Source: Polyangia bacterium
GTDB lineage: Bacteria > Myxococcota_A > Polyangia > Fen-1088
Direction of reading: 5' to 3'
Length of the DNA: 64,000 bases
Assembly: GCA_036268875.1 (NCBI GenBank)
Contig: DATATI010000088.1
Coordinates: 1 to 64,000 of the forward strand
The stretch's first letter is position 1. Every line of letters begins with the position of its first letter. Below, in pieces: positions 1 to 9,189 of this stretch. Position numbers and translations under genes: made by a program. A model generated the notes under the pieces. The model did no database searches. It was not told the origin of the DNA and saw nothing but the letters and a program-made list of their open reading frames with translations.

Positions 1-246
1 CGATTGCTGGAGCTGCTCGACACGGACGCCGAGAATGCCCGGACGCTGCTCGCGAAACACATGCCGCCTCTGGTGCTGACTGCCGAGGGACGTTCGTATC
101 GGCTTTCAGGCGGGTTCGACCTCTCACTCATGCTCGACGAGGAGGGCAGGGCGCAGCCCGCCGATCAGCGGGACCGGCCGGGCACCGAGTCTATGATAAG
201 TCGAGTAGGCGGGACAGGGATTGAACCTGCGACCCGGGCCGTGTAA
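1..246 (+). CDS. Partial: C-terminal end of a probable site-specific recombinase
   Basis: The frame is open from the left window edge, so only the last 80 residues are visible. The stretch with AENARTLLAKHMPPL and YRLSGGFDL resembles the C-terminal tail that follows the zinc-ribbon region of large serine recombinases; this is family resemblance by eye, with no catalytic residues in view. The last 13-15 residues are simply the antisense of the tRNA-Val gene, so the reading frame ends inside that tRNA. A recombinase whose 3' end abuts the 3' end of a tRNA gene is the usual layout of an integrated element. It could instead be the tail of an unrelated DNA-binding protein. Confidence 0.4.
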   Translation, partial: RLLELLDTDAENARTLLAKHMPPLVLTAEGRSYRLSGGFDLSLMLDEEGRAQPADQRDRPGTESMISRVGGTGIEPATRAV

Positions 247-277
247 AGACCCCGCTCTACCACTGAGCTACCCGCCT
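206..277 (-). tRNA. tRNA-Val (anticodon UAC)
   Basis: Read on the minus strand, the sequence folds as a full cloverleaf. The acceptor stem AGGCGGG pairs with CCCGCCT, the D-arm is GCTC-loop-GAGC, and the anticodon stem GGGTC/GGCCC closes the loop TTTACAC with UAC at positions 34-36. The T-arm GCAGG TTCAATC CCTGT has a GU closing pair. CCA is not encoded. The 3' end faces the recombinase remnant at the window edge. Confidence 0.95.
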
Positions 278-312
278 TCAGGGCGGGCGCAGTCTAGCTG
301 ATCCGACGCGAG

Positions 313-1119
313 TTAGAACCGAAAGCCGAGGCCGCCGGGAATGGCGAACGACAGGGTCTCGGCGTCGCGGTCGGCGCCGTAGTTGGCGATGCCGTCGACG
401 ATGCCGACCACGACCGTCGTGACGAAGACGCCCACGGATACGTAATTCAGCGTCTTGAAGGTTCGGGCGTCGGCGGCGTGATCGCCGAAGGTGTCGTCCG
501 GCTGTTGCCAGGCGCGCAGCTGGGCGTAAGTCGCGATCGACGCGCCCAGCGACAGCACCTCGACGGCGCCGATGACCAAGCCGCGGGCGGCCTGGCCGTT
601 TTGGAATTGACCGACCGGCGGCAGAAAATTCCAGATGAAGTGCTTGCCCGGTCGGGTCTGGGCGGCCTGGCGGATCTCGTCGGCGTGGCGGGCGCGCACG
701 CCTTCAAAGAAGGCCACCACGTCCGGGCGGGTGGTGGTGGGATCCAGCCGGATGTTCGGTTTCAGGCGCAGCAGATCGAAAAACGCGGTCTCGGCGCCTT
801 CTTGTCGTCCGGTCAGGTAGAGCCCGACGCCGAGATAGCGCAAGGCCTGGGCGCGCTGGGCGGGTGTCGGGCGCACGCGCCCCTCGGCGACGGCGCGCGC
901 GTCGTCGGCCACCATCTCCATGTCGCCGTACTCATAAGCGGCGCGTGCCTTCTCCAGCGCTTCGGCGGCGGTGGCGGGCGGCGTGGCTGTTTCCCCGGCG
1001 GCGCGGGCGGCGGAGATCCATGCGGCGTGCAGCGACAGCGCCATCAGCGCGGCGATCACCAGCGACGACCAGCGACGGGAGCGACACACCCGAGACGACG
1101 ACGGCAGGCTCACGACCAC
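313..1119 (-). CDS. Secreted TPR-like envelope protein with C-terminal membrane-associated segments
   Basis: 268 residues starting at GTG 1119 (an in-frame GTG at 1113 is equally possible). An N-terminal signal peptide ends near ARAAGETA. Residues about 50-135 look like tetratricopeptide helices (GVGLYLTGRQEGAETAFFDL). The second half has a KHFIWNFLPPVGQFQNG segment and two hydrophobic stretches, like the TPR-plus-DUF5683-type proteins that often follow kinases in myxobacteria. It lies 54 bp downstream of the kinase on the same strand and is probably co-transcribed with it. No enzymatic motif is seen; the role is likely structural or in signalling at the envelope. Confidence 0.7.
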   Translation of the reverse strand: MVVSLPSSSRVCRSRRWSSLVIAALMALSLHAAWISAARAAGETATPPATAAEALEKARAAYEYGDMEMVADDARAVAEGRVRPTPAQRAQALRYLGVGLYLTGRQEGAETAFFDLLRLKPNIRLDPTTTRPDVVAFFEGVRARHADEIRQAAQTRPGKHFIWNFLPPVGQFQNGQAARGLVIGAVEVLSLGASIATYAQLRAWQQPDDTFGDHAADARTFKTLNYVSVGVFVTTVVVGIVDGIANYGADRDAETLSFAIPGGLGFRF

Positions 1120-1173
1120 CCACGATCACCCGCCGCCTGCGTTTCGGCAATACCTGTTCGGCCGCCGCGCCGG

Positions 1174-2967
1174 CTATTGCGGCCGCGCCAGCACCGGCAT
1201 GCCGTCCGGGGCCGGCACCACCACCAGGTTGGGCCGCGTGCCGGGCAACAGTTCGTACGTGCCGGCCAGATGTTTGGCGCCGCCGGGCATGGTGCAAAAG
1301 ATCTGGTGCGTGCCGGGGGCGATGTGATCGTAGATGGGGCGAATCTTGGCCGGCTGCTGATCGACCGACGGCGAGCAAAAACCTTCCGACGCGCGAATCA
1401 CCAGGCTGGCGTTGGCCAGGCCGCTGTTGACCGGCGGAGGGACGACGGTCTCCGGTGGTGGCTCGGTCGGCGCGGCATTCGTCGTCGGCGCGGCGTTTGC
1501 CGTCGACCCATTTTCTGTCGCGGCCAGCGGCGCCACCGGCGCCACCGGTTGCTCCTCGGCCGATGCTCGCGCCACTCGTGCGGCGGGGTTGCGCGCGCCG
1601 GCCGGCCGCCGGGTGCCGGATCTTTTGCTGGGTTTCTCAGGGGCCTCCGTCGCGGCGACCGCCATCGTCGCTTTCGCGACCGGCGCTTCTGTTGCTGGCG
1701 CGGGAACAATCGGAGCCGTCGGCACCGCCATCACCGTCGCAGGCGTCGTCGGTACGGTGGTGGCCCGGCGCGCCGTGATCAGCTTCGCGGCGGCCGCGCC
1801 GCCCCCGGCCAGCAGCACCAGCGCCGCCGCCACCTTGCCGACGGTGCTCCAGCGCCGACGCGCGCTGATGCGCCCGAGCAGGGCCTCGGCGCCGCTGTGT
1901 CCCGGCTGATACGCGAAGGTGCGGTTCACCTCGGCCAGCGCCCGCGTCAGATCGCCGCGGCGGATACAGAGGCGCGCGTTCTCGTAGGCCTGGGCGGCGA
2001 CCCGGGTCTTCAAGGCGGCGGTGAAGGCGTTGCGATCATCGAAGAACATTCGCAACGGATCACCGTCGGTGTCGCCGTCATCGCCGCCGCGCGCCCCTTG
2101 AAACACTGTCCGCAGCGCCGCGTGTACGGCGCTGGCGTCGGGGTAGCGGCCTTCGGGAGCGCGCTTCAGACAGCGCATGATCACCGCCTCCAGCGCCGGC
2201 CCGACGTGCGGGGCGATCTGGCTTGGGCGCGGAATCTCGCCCGACAAAATCGACGCGATCACGGTCAGCGGATCCTTGCCCGGAAACGGCGGCCGTCCCG
2301 TCACCAGGTGATAGAGAAGCGCGCCCAAAGAAAAGACATCGCTGGGCTTGCCCACGTCGTGGCCGCGCGCCTGCTCGGGCGACATGTATGCCGGCGATCC
2401 CAAGATCGATCCGGTGGCCGTCATGGTGTCGTCCTCGACGATGCGGGCCACGCCGAAATCGGTCAGCAGCACGCGCACCGCCGAGCCCGAGCGACAGTCG
2501 ATCATCACGTTGTCGGGTTTGACATCGCGGTGAATGATCCCGTGCCCGTGCGCCGCGCCCAAGGCGCTGGCCAGGCGCACGCCGATCGCCGTCGCTACTT
2601 CGGGCAACAGGCGACCGCCGCAGTCGTTCATCAGTTGTCGCAGGGTGGGGCCCTGGATGATCTCGGTGACGATGTACCCGGGCTCGCCGTCGCCGCCGGG
2701 GGCAAAGTCGAAGATGTCGACGATGCTGTCGTGCTTGATGGCGGCCACCGCCTGGGCTTCACGACGAAACCGTTTCTCGATGTCGCCGCGCCCGGTGAAG
2801 GTTCCGTGCATCACCTTGACTGCGACGTCGCGGCCGAGCTGCGGATCAAAGGCGCGGTAGACGGTGGCCATCCCGCCACGCCCGAGCTCGGCGGTGATGC
2901 GGTAACGGCCCAGCGTCTTGCCGATCAGCCCGACCCGGCCGCTGTTGTCGTCGCGCGCGTCGCCCAC
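1174..2967 (-). CDS. Hanks-type serine/threonine protein kinase with transmembrane segment
   Basis: 597 residues, GTG start. The kinase domain covers about residues 21-285: glycine loop [14 protein letters not shown]-binding Lys51 in AVKV, catalytic loop HRDVKPDN (Asp148), DFG motif in [10 protein letters not shown], and a [12 protein letters not shown] activation segment. All catalytic residues are present. A low-complexity juxtamembrane region and one membrane helix (near residues 375-397) follow, then an Ala/Pro/Thr-rich linker and an extracytoplasmic PEGA-like beta domain. This is the common myxobacterial PknB-like architecture for sensing at the envelope. The TPR protein just downstream is a plausible partner or substrate. 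Confidence 0.93.
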   Translation of the reverse strand: MGDARDDNSGRVGLIGKTLGRYRITAELGRGGMATVYRAFDPQLGRDVAVKVMHGTFTGRGDIEKRFRREAQAVAAIKHDSIVDIFDFAPGGDGEPGYIVTEIIQGPTLRQLMNDCGGRLLPEVATAIGVRLASALGAAHGHGIIHRDVKPDNVMIDCRSGSAVRVLLTDFGVARIVEDDTMTATGSILGSPAYMSPEQARGHDVGKPSDVFSLGALLYHLVTGRPPFPGKDPLTVIASILSGEIPRPSQIAPHVGPALEAVIMRCLKRAPEGRYPDASAVHAALRTVFQGARGGDDGDTDGDPLRMFFDDRNAFTAALKTRVAAQAYENARLCIRRGDLTRALAEVNRTFAYQPGHSGAEALLGRISARRRWSTVGKVAAALVLLAGGGAAAAKLITARRATTVPTTPATVMAVPTAPIVPAPATEAPVAKATMAVAATEAPEKPSKRSGTRRPAGARNPAARVARASAEEQPVAPVAPLAATENGSTANAAPTTNAAPTEPPPETVVPPPVNSGLANASLVIRASEGFCSPSVDQQPAKIRPIYDHIAPGTHQIFCTMPGGAKHLAGTYELLPGTRPNLVVVPAPDGMPVLARPQ

Positions 2968-3311
2968 AGTCCAGGGTTCACATTAACCCGGTATGGGACT
3001 TTTGCACGGCGGACAGCGCTTGCGGTGTGAGAGGCCGAGCGTCAAACCCCTCACACCGCTGTCTACTGCGTTCGCCTCGCCGCTACCCCCTGCGATCCGT
3101 CCCGTCCCCACTCCCGACCCACCCGCCTCACCCACCCCAACCTGACGACTCACCCTGCCGATTCACCTACCCCTCACGCCCTCCCCGACCTTGCGAACGC
3201 CATCACTATGCGACAGATCGTGTTTCGGTTCGCTTTCGAAAGAGATAATTGTGTGTAACTTTACCGCTCGCCCCGCGGTTGAACGCCGGACGAGCATGGA
3301 AGTCATCGAGA
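2968..3311. promoter_or_regulatory. Divergent intergenic region between kinase and M16 peptidase genes
   Basis: About 340 bp with no convincing coding frame. It must hold the promoters of both divergent genes. It contains the inverted repeat listed at 3022-3059, a pyrimidine-rich stretch (about 3060-3190), and an AT-rich patch just before the peptidase start (3236-3262). No confident sigma-70 boxes could be assigned by eye. Confidence 0.4.
3022..3059. repeat. Inverted repeat, 10-bp arms
   Basis: GCGGTGTGAG (3022-3031) and CTCACACCGC (3050-3059) are perfect reverse complements separated by 18 bp. The outer flanks (ACAGCG left, TGTC right) extend the symmetry imperfectly. It sits 55 bp upstream of the kinase start and has no T-tract, so an operator or RNA hairpin is more likely than a terminator. 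Confidence 0.55.
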
Positions 3312-4619
3312 TTGTTAGAACAAACACTGCAGAAGGCACCCTACAAAGTCACTCGTTCGCGGCTTTCCAACGGCCTGCGGCTGGTCACGGTCGAGACGCC
3401 GCACCTGCACACAGCGGTGGCATCGTTGTATGTGCGGGCGGGTTCGCGGTACGAGACCCCTACAACAAATGGTCTCTCGCATTTTGTTGAGCACATGCTG
3501 TTTCGGGGCTCGGCCGGCTTCCCCGACTCGTTCACCCTGAACCAGGCCATCGAAGACCTGGGCGGCACGCTGTACGCGGAGACCGGTCGCGACTACTCGC
3601 TTTATCAGGTGCCGCTGCACCCGCGGCACCTGCCACGCGGGTTGGAGATCCTGGGCGATCTCTTCAGCACGCCGGCGTTTCGCGACATCGATCTGGAACG
3701 TCAGATCATCGAGGAAGAGATCCTGGAGGATCTCGACGAGGACGGGCGCAACGTGAACCTCGATGATCTCTCGCGGGCGGCGGCCTGGGGCGGCCATCCG
3801 CTGGGGTTCACCATCACCGGTTCCCTGCGCAACGTGCGCCGCTTCAAGGTGGAAGACGTGCGCGCGCACTTCAAGCAGTTCTACGGTGCGTCCAACATGG
3901 TCCTGTGCGTCGCCGGTCCGGTGCGCCCGCGCGCGGTGGACGCTGTCGTGCGTGCCGCTTTCGCGCGCGTGCCGCGGGGCCAGCGCCGTCGCGCGGTGGC
4001 GCCGCACCCGTCGCTGCGCGGGCCGCATTTTCGTTCCATCCACAACGAATCGGCGCAGACGCAGGTGCACATCCTGTTTCACGCTCTGCCCGAACGCGAT
4101 CCCGGCTATCAGGCGCTGCGGGCGTTGATGCGGGTGCTGGACGACGGCATGTCCACGCGGCTGCACTATCAGATCTGCGATCAGAAGGGCCTGGCGTATT
4201 CGGCGTCGGCGGGCCTTTATTCTTTTCACGACGCCGCCCTGCTGGAGATCGACGCCGCCTGCGCCCACGCCAAGCTGCCGGCGCTGATCAGCGAAGCGCT
4301 GTCGATCCTGGCCCGCTTTCGCAGCGAGCTGGTCTCGCCGCAGGAGCTGGACAAGGCCAAGCGCCGCTTTGTCGGCGATCTGGAGGCCTGTTACGACGAT
4401 CTCGACAGCCTCTGCGGATGGTTCGGTGGAACAGAGCTGTTCTATCGGCCCCGCTCGCAAGAGGAGCGGGCGCGCGAGGTCGAGCGCATCCGGCCCGAGC
4501 ACATCCAGCGCGTGGCGCGCCGGGTGATCACGCGCGAACGGTTGAACGTCGTCGTGGTGGGCGCGCTGCCGCGCACGGTGGCGCGCAAGGTGACGGCGGT
4601 GGTGAAAGGGTTTCGCTAG
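3312..4619 (+). CDS. M16 family zinc metallopeptidase (processing-peptidase-like)
   Basis: 435 residues if translation starts at TTG 3312, which has GGAAG about 9 bp upstream and begins just before the conserved domain; an in-frame TTG at 3249 would add 21 unconserved residues. The inverted zinc motif HxxEH is at residues 57-61 (HFVEH), followed by the conserved acidic IIEEEILEDL helix that supplies the third ligand. The second, inactive M16 domain starts near residue 190 and ends with the usual RxxxV...R region. No signal peptide is seen, so a cytoplasmic protease is likely. Insulinase/PqqL-type peptidases of this length work as dimers or with an inactive paralogue; none is next to it. Confidence 0.9.
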   Translation: MLEQTLQKAPYKVTRSRLSNGLRLVTVETPHLHTAVASLYVRAGSRYETPTTNGLSHFVEHMLFRGSAGFPDSFTLNQAIEDLGGTLYAETGRDYSLYQVPLHPRHLPRGLEILGDLFSTPAFRDIDLERQIIEEEILEDLDEDGRNVNLDDLSRAAAWGGHPLGFTITGSLRNVRRFKVEDVRAHFKQFYGASNMVLCVAGPVRPRAVDAVVRAAFARVPRGQRRRAVAPHPSLRGPHFRSIHNESAQTQVHILFHALPERDPGYQALRALMRVLDDGMSTRLHYQICDQKGLAYSASAGLYSFHDAALLEIDAACAHAKLPALISEALSILARFRSELVSPQELDKAKRRFVGDLEACYDDLDSLCGWFGGTELFYRPRSQEERAREVERIRPEHIQRVARRVITRERLNVVVVGALPRTVARKVTAVVKGFR

Positions 4620-4632
4620 CGCCTGAGCCAGG

Positions 4633-4666
4633 GCCTAGCTCAGCGAGCTAGGCGCGTTTCTTTTTA
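4633..4666. terminator. Rho-independent terminator after the M16 peptidase
   Basis: GCCTAGCTC (4633-4641), loop AGC, GAGCTAGGC (4645-4653) form a perfect 9-bp stem followed by GCG and a T-rich run to 4665. It lies 13 bp after the peptidase stop. The stop codon of the convergent minus-strand gene (4648) lies inside the stem, so the two genes overlap this element. Confidence 0.8.
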
Positions 4667-5133
4667 CCGGCGGCCTTGGCCTTGGGCGCGGCGGCGGGCG
4701 CGGCCGACACCTCGATGTTGAAGGACAGGATCTCCTTCACCGGCTTGCAGGCGCTTTCCTGGCACATCACGAAGCGGGCCTCGGCGGTCAGGATCTTGGT
4801 GCCGACGTCGATGGCCTCGAAGGGGATCTCGAAGCGGGCGGCTTCTTGCGTGCTTTCGGCCAGGTCCGCCCGCAGAAGCTTCGTCTTGGTCAGCGTCAGG
4901 CCGGCGGGCGCCACCAGCGAGATGCTGATCGGCGCTTCGCCGTTGACGTGCCAGCCGTTGCGGGCGGCGATGGTCAGCGACGCGATCGACTTGGCGCCGA
5001 CGGCGACTTTGGGTTCGGTCTTCTTCAGCTCGTAGGTGGGCCCTTCGGCGCGGGCGGGCGCAGCCAAGCCAAGCGCGAAGGGAACGAACAAGATGGCAAA
5101 AGAAAGCAAGCGCAGGGGCGGGCGGCAGGACAT
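4648..5133 (-). CDS. Periplasmic DsbD N-terminal-domain-like protein
   Basis: 161 residues with a clear signal peptide (about 1-29, ending APARAEG). The mature part is a single immunoglobulin-like domain resembling the N-terminal domain of thiol-disulfide interchange protein DsbD: GWHVNGEAPISISL, then the paired cysteines in MCQESACKP near residue 122-128. It ends in a Lys/Ala-rich tail. The membrane and thioredoxin domains of full DsbD are absent, so it would need a separate electron donor. Stand-alone versions occur in myxobacteria; the function is not established. Confidence 0.75.
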   Translation of the reverse strand: MSCRPPLRLLSFAILFVPFALGLAAPARAEGPTYELKKTEPKVAVGAKSIASLTIAARNGWHVNGEAPISISLVAPAGLTLTKTKLLRADLAESTQEAARFEIPFEAIDVGTKILTAEARFVMCQESACKPVKEILSFNIEVSAAPAAAPKAKAAGKKKRA

Positions 5134-5257
5134 CCAGAAACCTCCGTCTTCGAAGACTAGGGGTCAACCGCCACGGGCGCTAGCGATGTCTGGCGCGACG
5201 ATCGCCGCCGATGAAAAATTTGACCAGGCTGGTAGGCGGATGTAGGTGTGGAGGACG

Positions 5258-5593
5258 ATGGTGACAAAGCGCTTTTGGGGACCTGCCAATGAGGACCGGC
5301 GATCGCGACAAAGGTTGCCGGCGGATTTCTACGGCGTCGAGCTGGTCGACGGGGCCAGATACCTGCGCAAAATTTCGAACGTCTCCGACGGCGGGATGAT
5401 GTTCGAGGATCGGTTGGGCGTCGGCCGCCCCGGCGAATTGGTCGAATTCGAGCTTCCCCACCGGGTCAGCGACGAGGTGGTGCACGTCCTCGGCGAGGTG
5501 GTCCGCGTGACCAAGGCAGGCCAGGTGGCGGTGCGCATCGATTCGACCCTGCCGGTCGACGTGGACCGTTTGGGTGGCTCGATCGATCTTTAG
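5258..5593 (+). CDS. PilZ domain protein (c-di-GMP binding)
   Basis: 111 residues from ATG 5258, chosen because GGAGG lies immediately upstream (5249-5253); an in-frame GTG at 5246 precedes that ribosome-binding site. The PilZ signature is complete: the RxxxR motif in RRSRQR near the N-terminus and NVSDGG about 30 residues later, followed by beta strands VLGEVVRV and GQVAVRID. It is a single-domain protein, expected to act as a cytoplasmic c-di-GMP adaptor. It is the first gene of a closely spaced plus-strand run (15 bp to the next gene). Confidence 0.88.
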   Translation: MVTKRFWGPANEDRRSRQRLPADFYGVELVDGARYLRKISNVSDGGMMFEDRLGVGRPGELVEFELPHRVSDEVVHVLGEVVRVTKAGQVAVRIDSTLPVDVDRLGGSIDL

Positions 5594-5608
5594 TGTAATC
5601 TTCTGCGC

Positions 5609-5872
5609 ATGGCTCTTATCGACAAGCCGGAGCGGGCCCGCCAGCTGGCGCGCGCCATCGCCTCCGACCTGACGCTGTACCACGAAGCGAAAATCCTGCA
5701 GGGGATCGAACGCGACACCTTGTTCGATGTCATGCGCGACGAGATCGAAGAAGGGCGCACGCTGTACAAAAGCCGGGTCACGCCGGAGATCTACCAGTTG
5801 AACCTTTACGACCGCGCGCTGGTGGACGTCATGCTGAAGTCCAAGGCGCACATCAAGTCGCGCATCTGGTAG
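5609..5872 (+). CDS. Small conserved hypothetical protein
   Basis: 87 residues, largely helical, charged and without membrane segments (starts MALIDKPERARQLARAI). I do not recognise a named domain. It sits 15 bp after the PilZ gene and overlaps or abuts rluD, so it is probably translated in the same operon. Codon use matches its neighbours and the full reading frame is well formed, which supports it being a real cytoplasmic protein. Confidence 0.7.
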   Translation: MALIDKPERARQLARAIASDLTLYHEAKILQGIERDTLFDVMRDEIEEGRTLYKSRVTPEIYQLNLYDRALVDVMLKSKAHIKSRIW

Positions 5873-6822
5873 CCGCCACGCGCCGGTTCGTCGTCGGCCC
5901 GGACGCCGCCGGGCAGCGGCTGGATGTTTTCCTGGCCGCGCAGGTGCCGGAGGTGTCGCGCACCCAGCTTGGGCGGCACGTCGGGCAAGGCGCGGTCACC
6001 GTCGGGGGTGCGGTCGCCGTGTCGCCGTCGCGCAAGCTGCGCGCTGGCGACGAAGTGGTCTGGTCGCCGCCAGCGGTGCAGAAGACCGAGATCGCCGCCG
6101 AAGAAATCCCGCTGACGGTGATCTACGAAGATCGCTGGCTGGTGGTGATCGACAAGCCGCCGGGATTGGTGGTGCACCCGGCGCCCGGCCACGAGGACGG
6201 CACATTGGTCAACGCGCTTTTGGCCCACTGCCAGGACCTGCGCGGCATCGGCGGCGAGCTGCGGCCGGGGATCGTCCACCGCATCGACAAGGACACCTCG
6301 GGCTTGCTGGTGGTGGCGAAGGACGACGCCACCATGGGCGCGCTGGGCGCGGCGTTCAAGGCCCACGACATCACCCGCGTCTACGAAGCGCTGGCGGTCG
6401 GCAAGCCGCCGGCGCCGAGCGGTCGCATCGATACGCTGCACGGGCGCGACCCGCACGATCGGAAGAAATTCTCCACCCGGGTGAAGACCGGCCGGCGCGC
6501 CATCACCAACTGGCGCGTGCTGGAACGGCTGGGCGGCGCGGCTCGGCTGGAAGCGCAGCTGGAAACCGGACGCACGCACCAGGTGCGGCTGCACCTGGCG
6601 GCGCTGGGCTGTCCGCTGCTGGGCGACGCGGTCTACGGCAAGCCGCCCAAGGAGCCGGCGCTGCGCGAGATCGGGCGGACCCTGGGCCGCCAGGCGCTGC
6701 ACGCGCGTGTGCTGGGCTTTCGTCATCCCGGCACCGGCGAGACGTTGCGGTTCGAGGCGGCGCCCCCGGCTGATTTTCAGCAGGCGCTGGCGGCGCTGCG
6801 CGCGGCGGTCGCGGTAAAATAA
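5866..6822 (+). CDS. rluD: RluD-like 23S rRNA pseudouridine synthase
   Basis: An S4 domain (AGQRLDVFLAAQVPEVSRTQ, then VTVGG) is followed by the RluA-family catalytic domain, with the active-site aspartate in GIVHRIDKDTSGLLVVAK. These enzymes isomerise uridines in helix 69 of 23S rRNA. The start is unusual: the first ATG/GTG/TTG in frame is GTG 5944, which would remove the first strand and helix of the S4 domain. Homology clearly begins near 5896. I place the start at CTG 5866, overlapping the previous stop; this is inference. Downstream pgeF follows after 8 bp, a common rluD-pgeF pairing. Confidence 0.9.
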   Translation: MVAATRRFVVGPDAAGQRLDVFLAAQVPEVSRTQLGRHVGQGAVTVGGAVAVSPSRKLRAGDEVVWSPPAVQKTEIAAEEIPLTVIYEDRWLVVIDKPPGLVVHPAPGHEDGTLVNALLAHCQDLRGIGGELRPGIVHRIDKDTSGLLVVAKDDATMGALGAAFKAHDITRVYEALAVGKPPAPSGRIDTLHGRDPHDRKKFSTRVKTGRRAITNWRVLERLGGAARLEAQLETGRTHQVRLHLAALGCPLLGDAVYGKPPKEPALREIGRTLGRQALHARVLGFRHPGTGETLRFEAAPPADFQQALAALRAAVAVK

Positions 6823-6830
6823 GTACGCTG

Positions 6831-7640
6831 ATGCGCGAAGAGCCGTTCATTGAAGGCGAGCTGGTGGTGCCGCTTCTGCGGTCGGCGGTGATGCCGCCGG
6901 GCTTTCGCCACGGCTTTTCCCTGCGTGGCGGCGGCGTCAGCGCGGGCGCCTTCGCCAGCATGAACCTGGGTGGCAAGTGGGGCGACGCGCGCGAAAATGT
7001 AGTCGAGAATCGCCGTCGCCTGCGCCGCGCCGCCGGCCACGACGTCATGTACGCGGCCACGCAGGTGCACGGCGCGGCGGTGTCCCGCGTGCGCGCCGGC
7101 GACGACGAAGCGGCGATCGGCAGGCTCAGCGCCGACGGTCTTTGCACCGACGTTCCAGGCGCGGTGGTCTCGATCTTCGTCGCCGATTGCATCCCGGTGC
7201 TGATGGCCGACGCCCGCACCGGCGCGGTGGCCGCGGTTCACGCCGGCTGGCGCGGCACGGTGGCGGGCGTGGTCGCGGCGGCGGTGCGCCAGTTGGCCGA
7301 CGCGTTCGGCACGCGACCGGCGGAGCTGCGCGTGGCCTTGGGCCCGGCCATCGGCGTGTGCTGCTTCGAAGTTGGCGATGACGTCGTGCACGCCGTGACC
7401 GCCGCGATCCCCGGCGCCGACGATGCGGGAGCCATCCGGCGCCGCGGCGGTGGCGCGAAGGCGCACGTCGATCTGAAGTTGCTCAATCGACTGCTGCTGG
7501 AGCGGGCCGGCGTGCCGGCGGCGAACATCGACGCCGGGCCGGAATGCACCGCCTGCGATCGGACGCGGTTTTTTTCTTACCGGCGCGATGCCGGCCACAC
7601 CGGACAGATGGCGGGGTTCATCGTCACGCGCGGGCCTTAG
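6831..7640 (+). CDS. pgeF: PgeF/YfiH laccase-domain protein (peptidoglycan editing factor)
   Basis: 269 residues of the Cu-oxidase-4/YfiH fold. Metal-site residues are visible: His80 in ATQVHG, Cys120 in VADCIPVL and His137 in HAGWRG. The family cleans L-Ser misincorporation from muropeptides in E. coli, and related proteins act as purine nucleoside enzymes. It lies 8 bp after rluD, which is the usual neighbour across bacteria, so the two are surely co-transcribed. Confidence 0.93.
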   Translation: MREEPFIEGELVVPLLRSAVMPPGFRHGFSLRGGGVSAGAFASMNLGGKWGDARENVVENRRRLRRAAGHDVMYAATQVHGAAVSRVRAGDDEAAIGRLSADGLCTDVPGAVVSIFVADCIPVLMADARTGAVAAVHAGWRGTVAGVVAAAVRQLADAFGTRPAELRVALGPAIGVCCFEVGDDVVHAVTAAIPGADDAGAIRRRGGGAKAHVDLKLLNRLLLERAGVPAANIDAGPECTACDRTRFFSYRRDAGHTGQMAGFIVTRGP

Positions 7641-7708
7641 CCGCCGTCGCAGTTGTCGCGGCGCCGTTGCTTGAAGGGGCCGTGAGCGGCTGATACGTTA
7701 GGCACGCC

Positions 7709-8350
<642 letters not shown>

Positions 8351-8362
8351 ACAGGAGAGCCC

Positions 8363-8656
8363 ATGGCAGACGCGCTTGGAATGATCGAAACCAAAGGATT
8401 CGTGGCGATGGTCGAGGCGGCGGACGCCATGGTGAAGGCGGCCAAGGTCGAACTGGTCGGCTATGAAAAAATCGGCGGCGGTTTCGTCACCGCCATCGTC
8501 CGGGGCGACGTCGCCGCGGTGAAGGCGGCCACCGAAGCCGGCCAGCGCGCCGCCGAACGCATCGGCGAGATGGTCGCCGTCCACATCATCCCGCGGCCCC
8601 ACGTCAACGTGGACATCGTGCTGCCGCTCGGACGAACCAATTCGAAGGGCGAGTAG
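8363..8656 (+). CDS. BMC-H hexameric microcompartment shell protein
   Basis: 97 residues with a strong AGGAGA ribosome-binding site. It is a single Pfam00936-type BMC domain: [63 protein letters not shown]. It is very close, from memory, to Hoch_5815, the H. ochraceum hexamer that forms the bulk of the 40-nm model shell. The pore loop residues KIGGG lie where metabolites would cross. It forms the facets together with the two BMC-T proteins of this locus. Confidence 0.97.
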   Translation: MADALGMIETKGFVAMVEAADAMVKAAKVELVGYEKIGGGFVTAIVRGDVAAVKAATEAGQRAAERIGEMVAVHIIPRPHVNVDIVLPLGRTNSKGE

Positions 8657-8697
8657 GCACGTCCGCCGACCTGCAAAGCCGGCGATCGGTTGTCGAG

Positions 8698-9186
8698 ATG
8701 ACCATTCCCAAGCGGCCGCTCATTCTGGCCGGCGTGATTCTGCTGATGGCGGCGATCGCGGCGTTGGTGGCGCGGCCGCGGGCGGAGGCGCCGGCGGCCG
8801 TGCCGTACGCCGGCCTGCACGGCGCCTCGCTGGTCAAGGCAGCCGGTCTCATCGCCTATCGCCAGCGCGGCGACGAGGTGCAGGCGCTGGAGCCAGGCAA
8901 TGGGTTGCGCGCCGGCGATCGCCTGTTGTTGAAGGTGCGCACCGATCAGCCGCGCTATCTGGAGGTTCGCCGTCGCGGCGGTGGGCAAGCCGAGCAAATA
9001 ATTTTCCCCGCGGGCGCGGAAGCGGCGCCGGTGCGCGGTGGTGAAATGCTGCCGGCGGTGACCATGGGTGACGGGCCGGCGCGGCTGATCATCGTCGCAT
9101 ACTTCGCCGACCACGCCTTTCCGGTCGGGCGCGCGCCGGGGCCGGATCTGCTTCCGGTGCTGATCGAGGTACCGAAAGAACCTTAG
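8698..9186 (+). CDS. Membrane-anchored hypothetical protein (DUF4384-like)
   Basis: 162 residues with one N-terminal membrane helix (about 9-25, LILAGVILLMAAIAAL) and a beta-rich remainder. The segment LRAGDRLLLKVRTDQPRYLEV resembles DUF4384-type domains that accompany myxobacterial secretion and kinase genes. It lies 41 bp after the BMC-H gene but shows no shell-protein or enzyme features. It occupies the interval where a BMC-P gene might be expected, yet it is clearly not one. Role unknown. Confidence 0.65.
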   Translation: MTIPKRPLILAGVILLMAAIAALVARPRAEAPAAVPYAGLHGASLVKAAGLIAYRQRGDEVQALEPGNGLRAGDRLLLKVRTDQPRYLEVRRRGGGQAEQIIFPAGAEAAPVRGGEMLPAVTMGDGPARLIIVAYFADHAFPVGRAPGPDLLPVLIEVPKEP

Positions 9187-9189
9187 CCG

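Noticed and set aside
478-3030. 850-codon open frame opposite the kinase and TPR genes
   Set aside because: It is the antisense of two well-supported genes, is rich in Arg/Gly/Ala, and has no domain; a GC-skew artefact.
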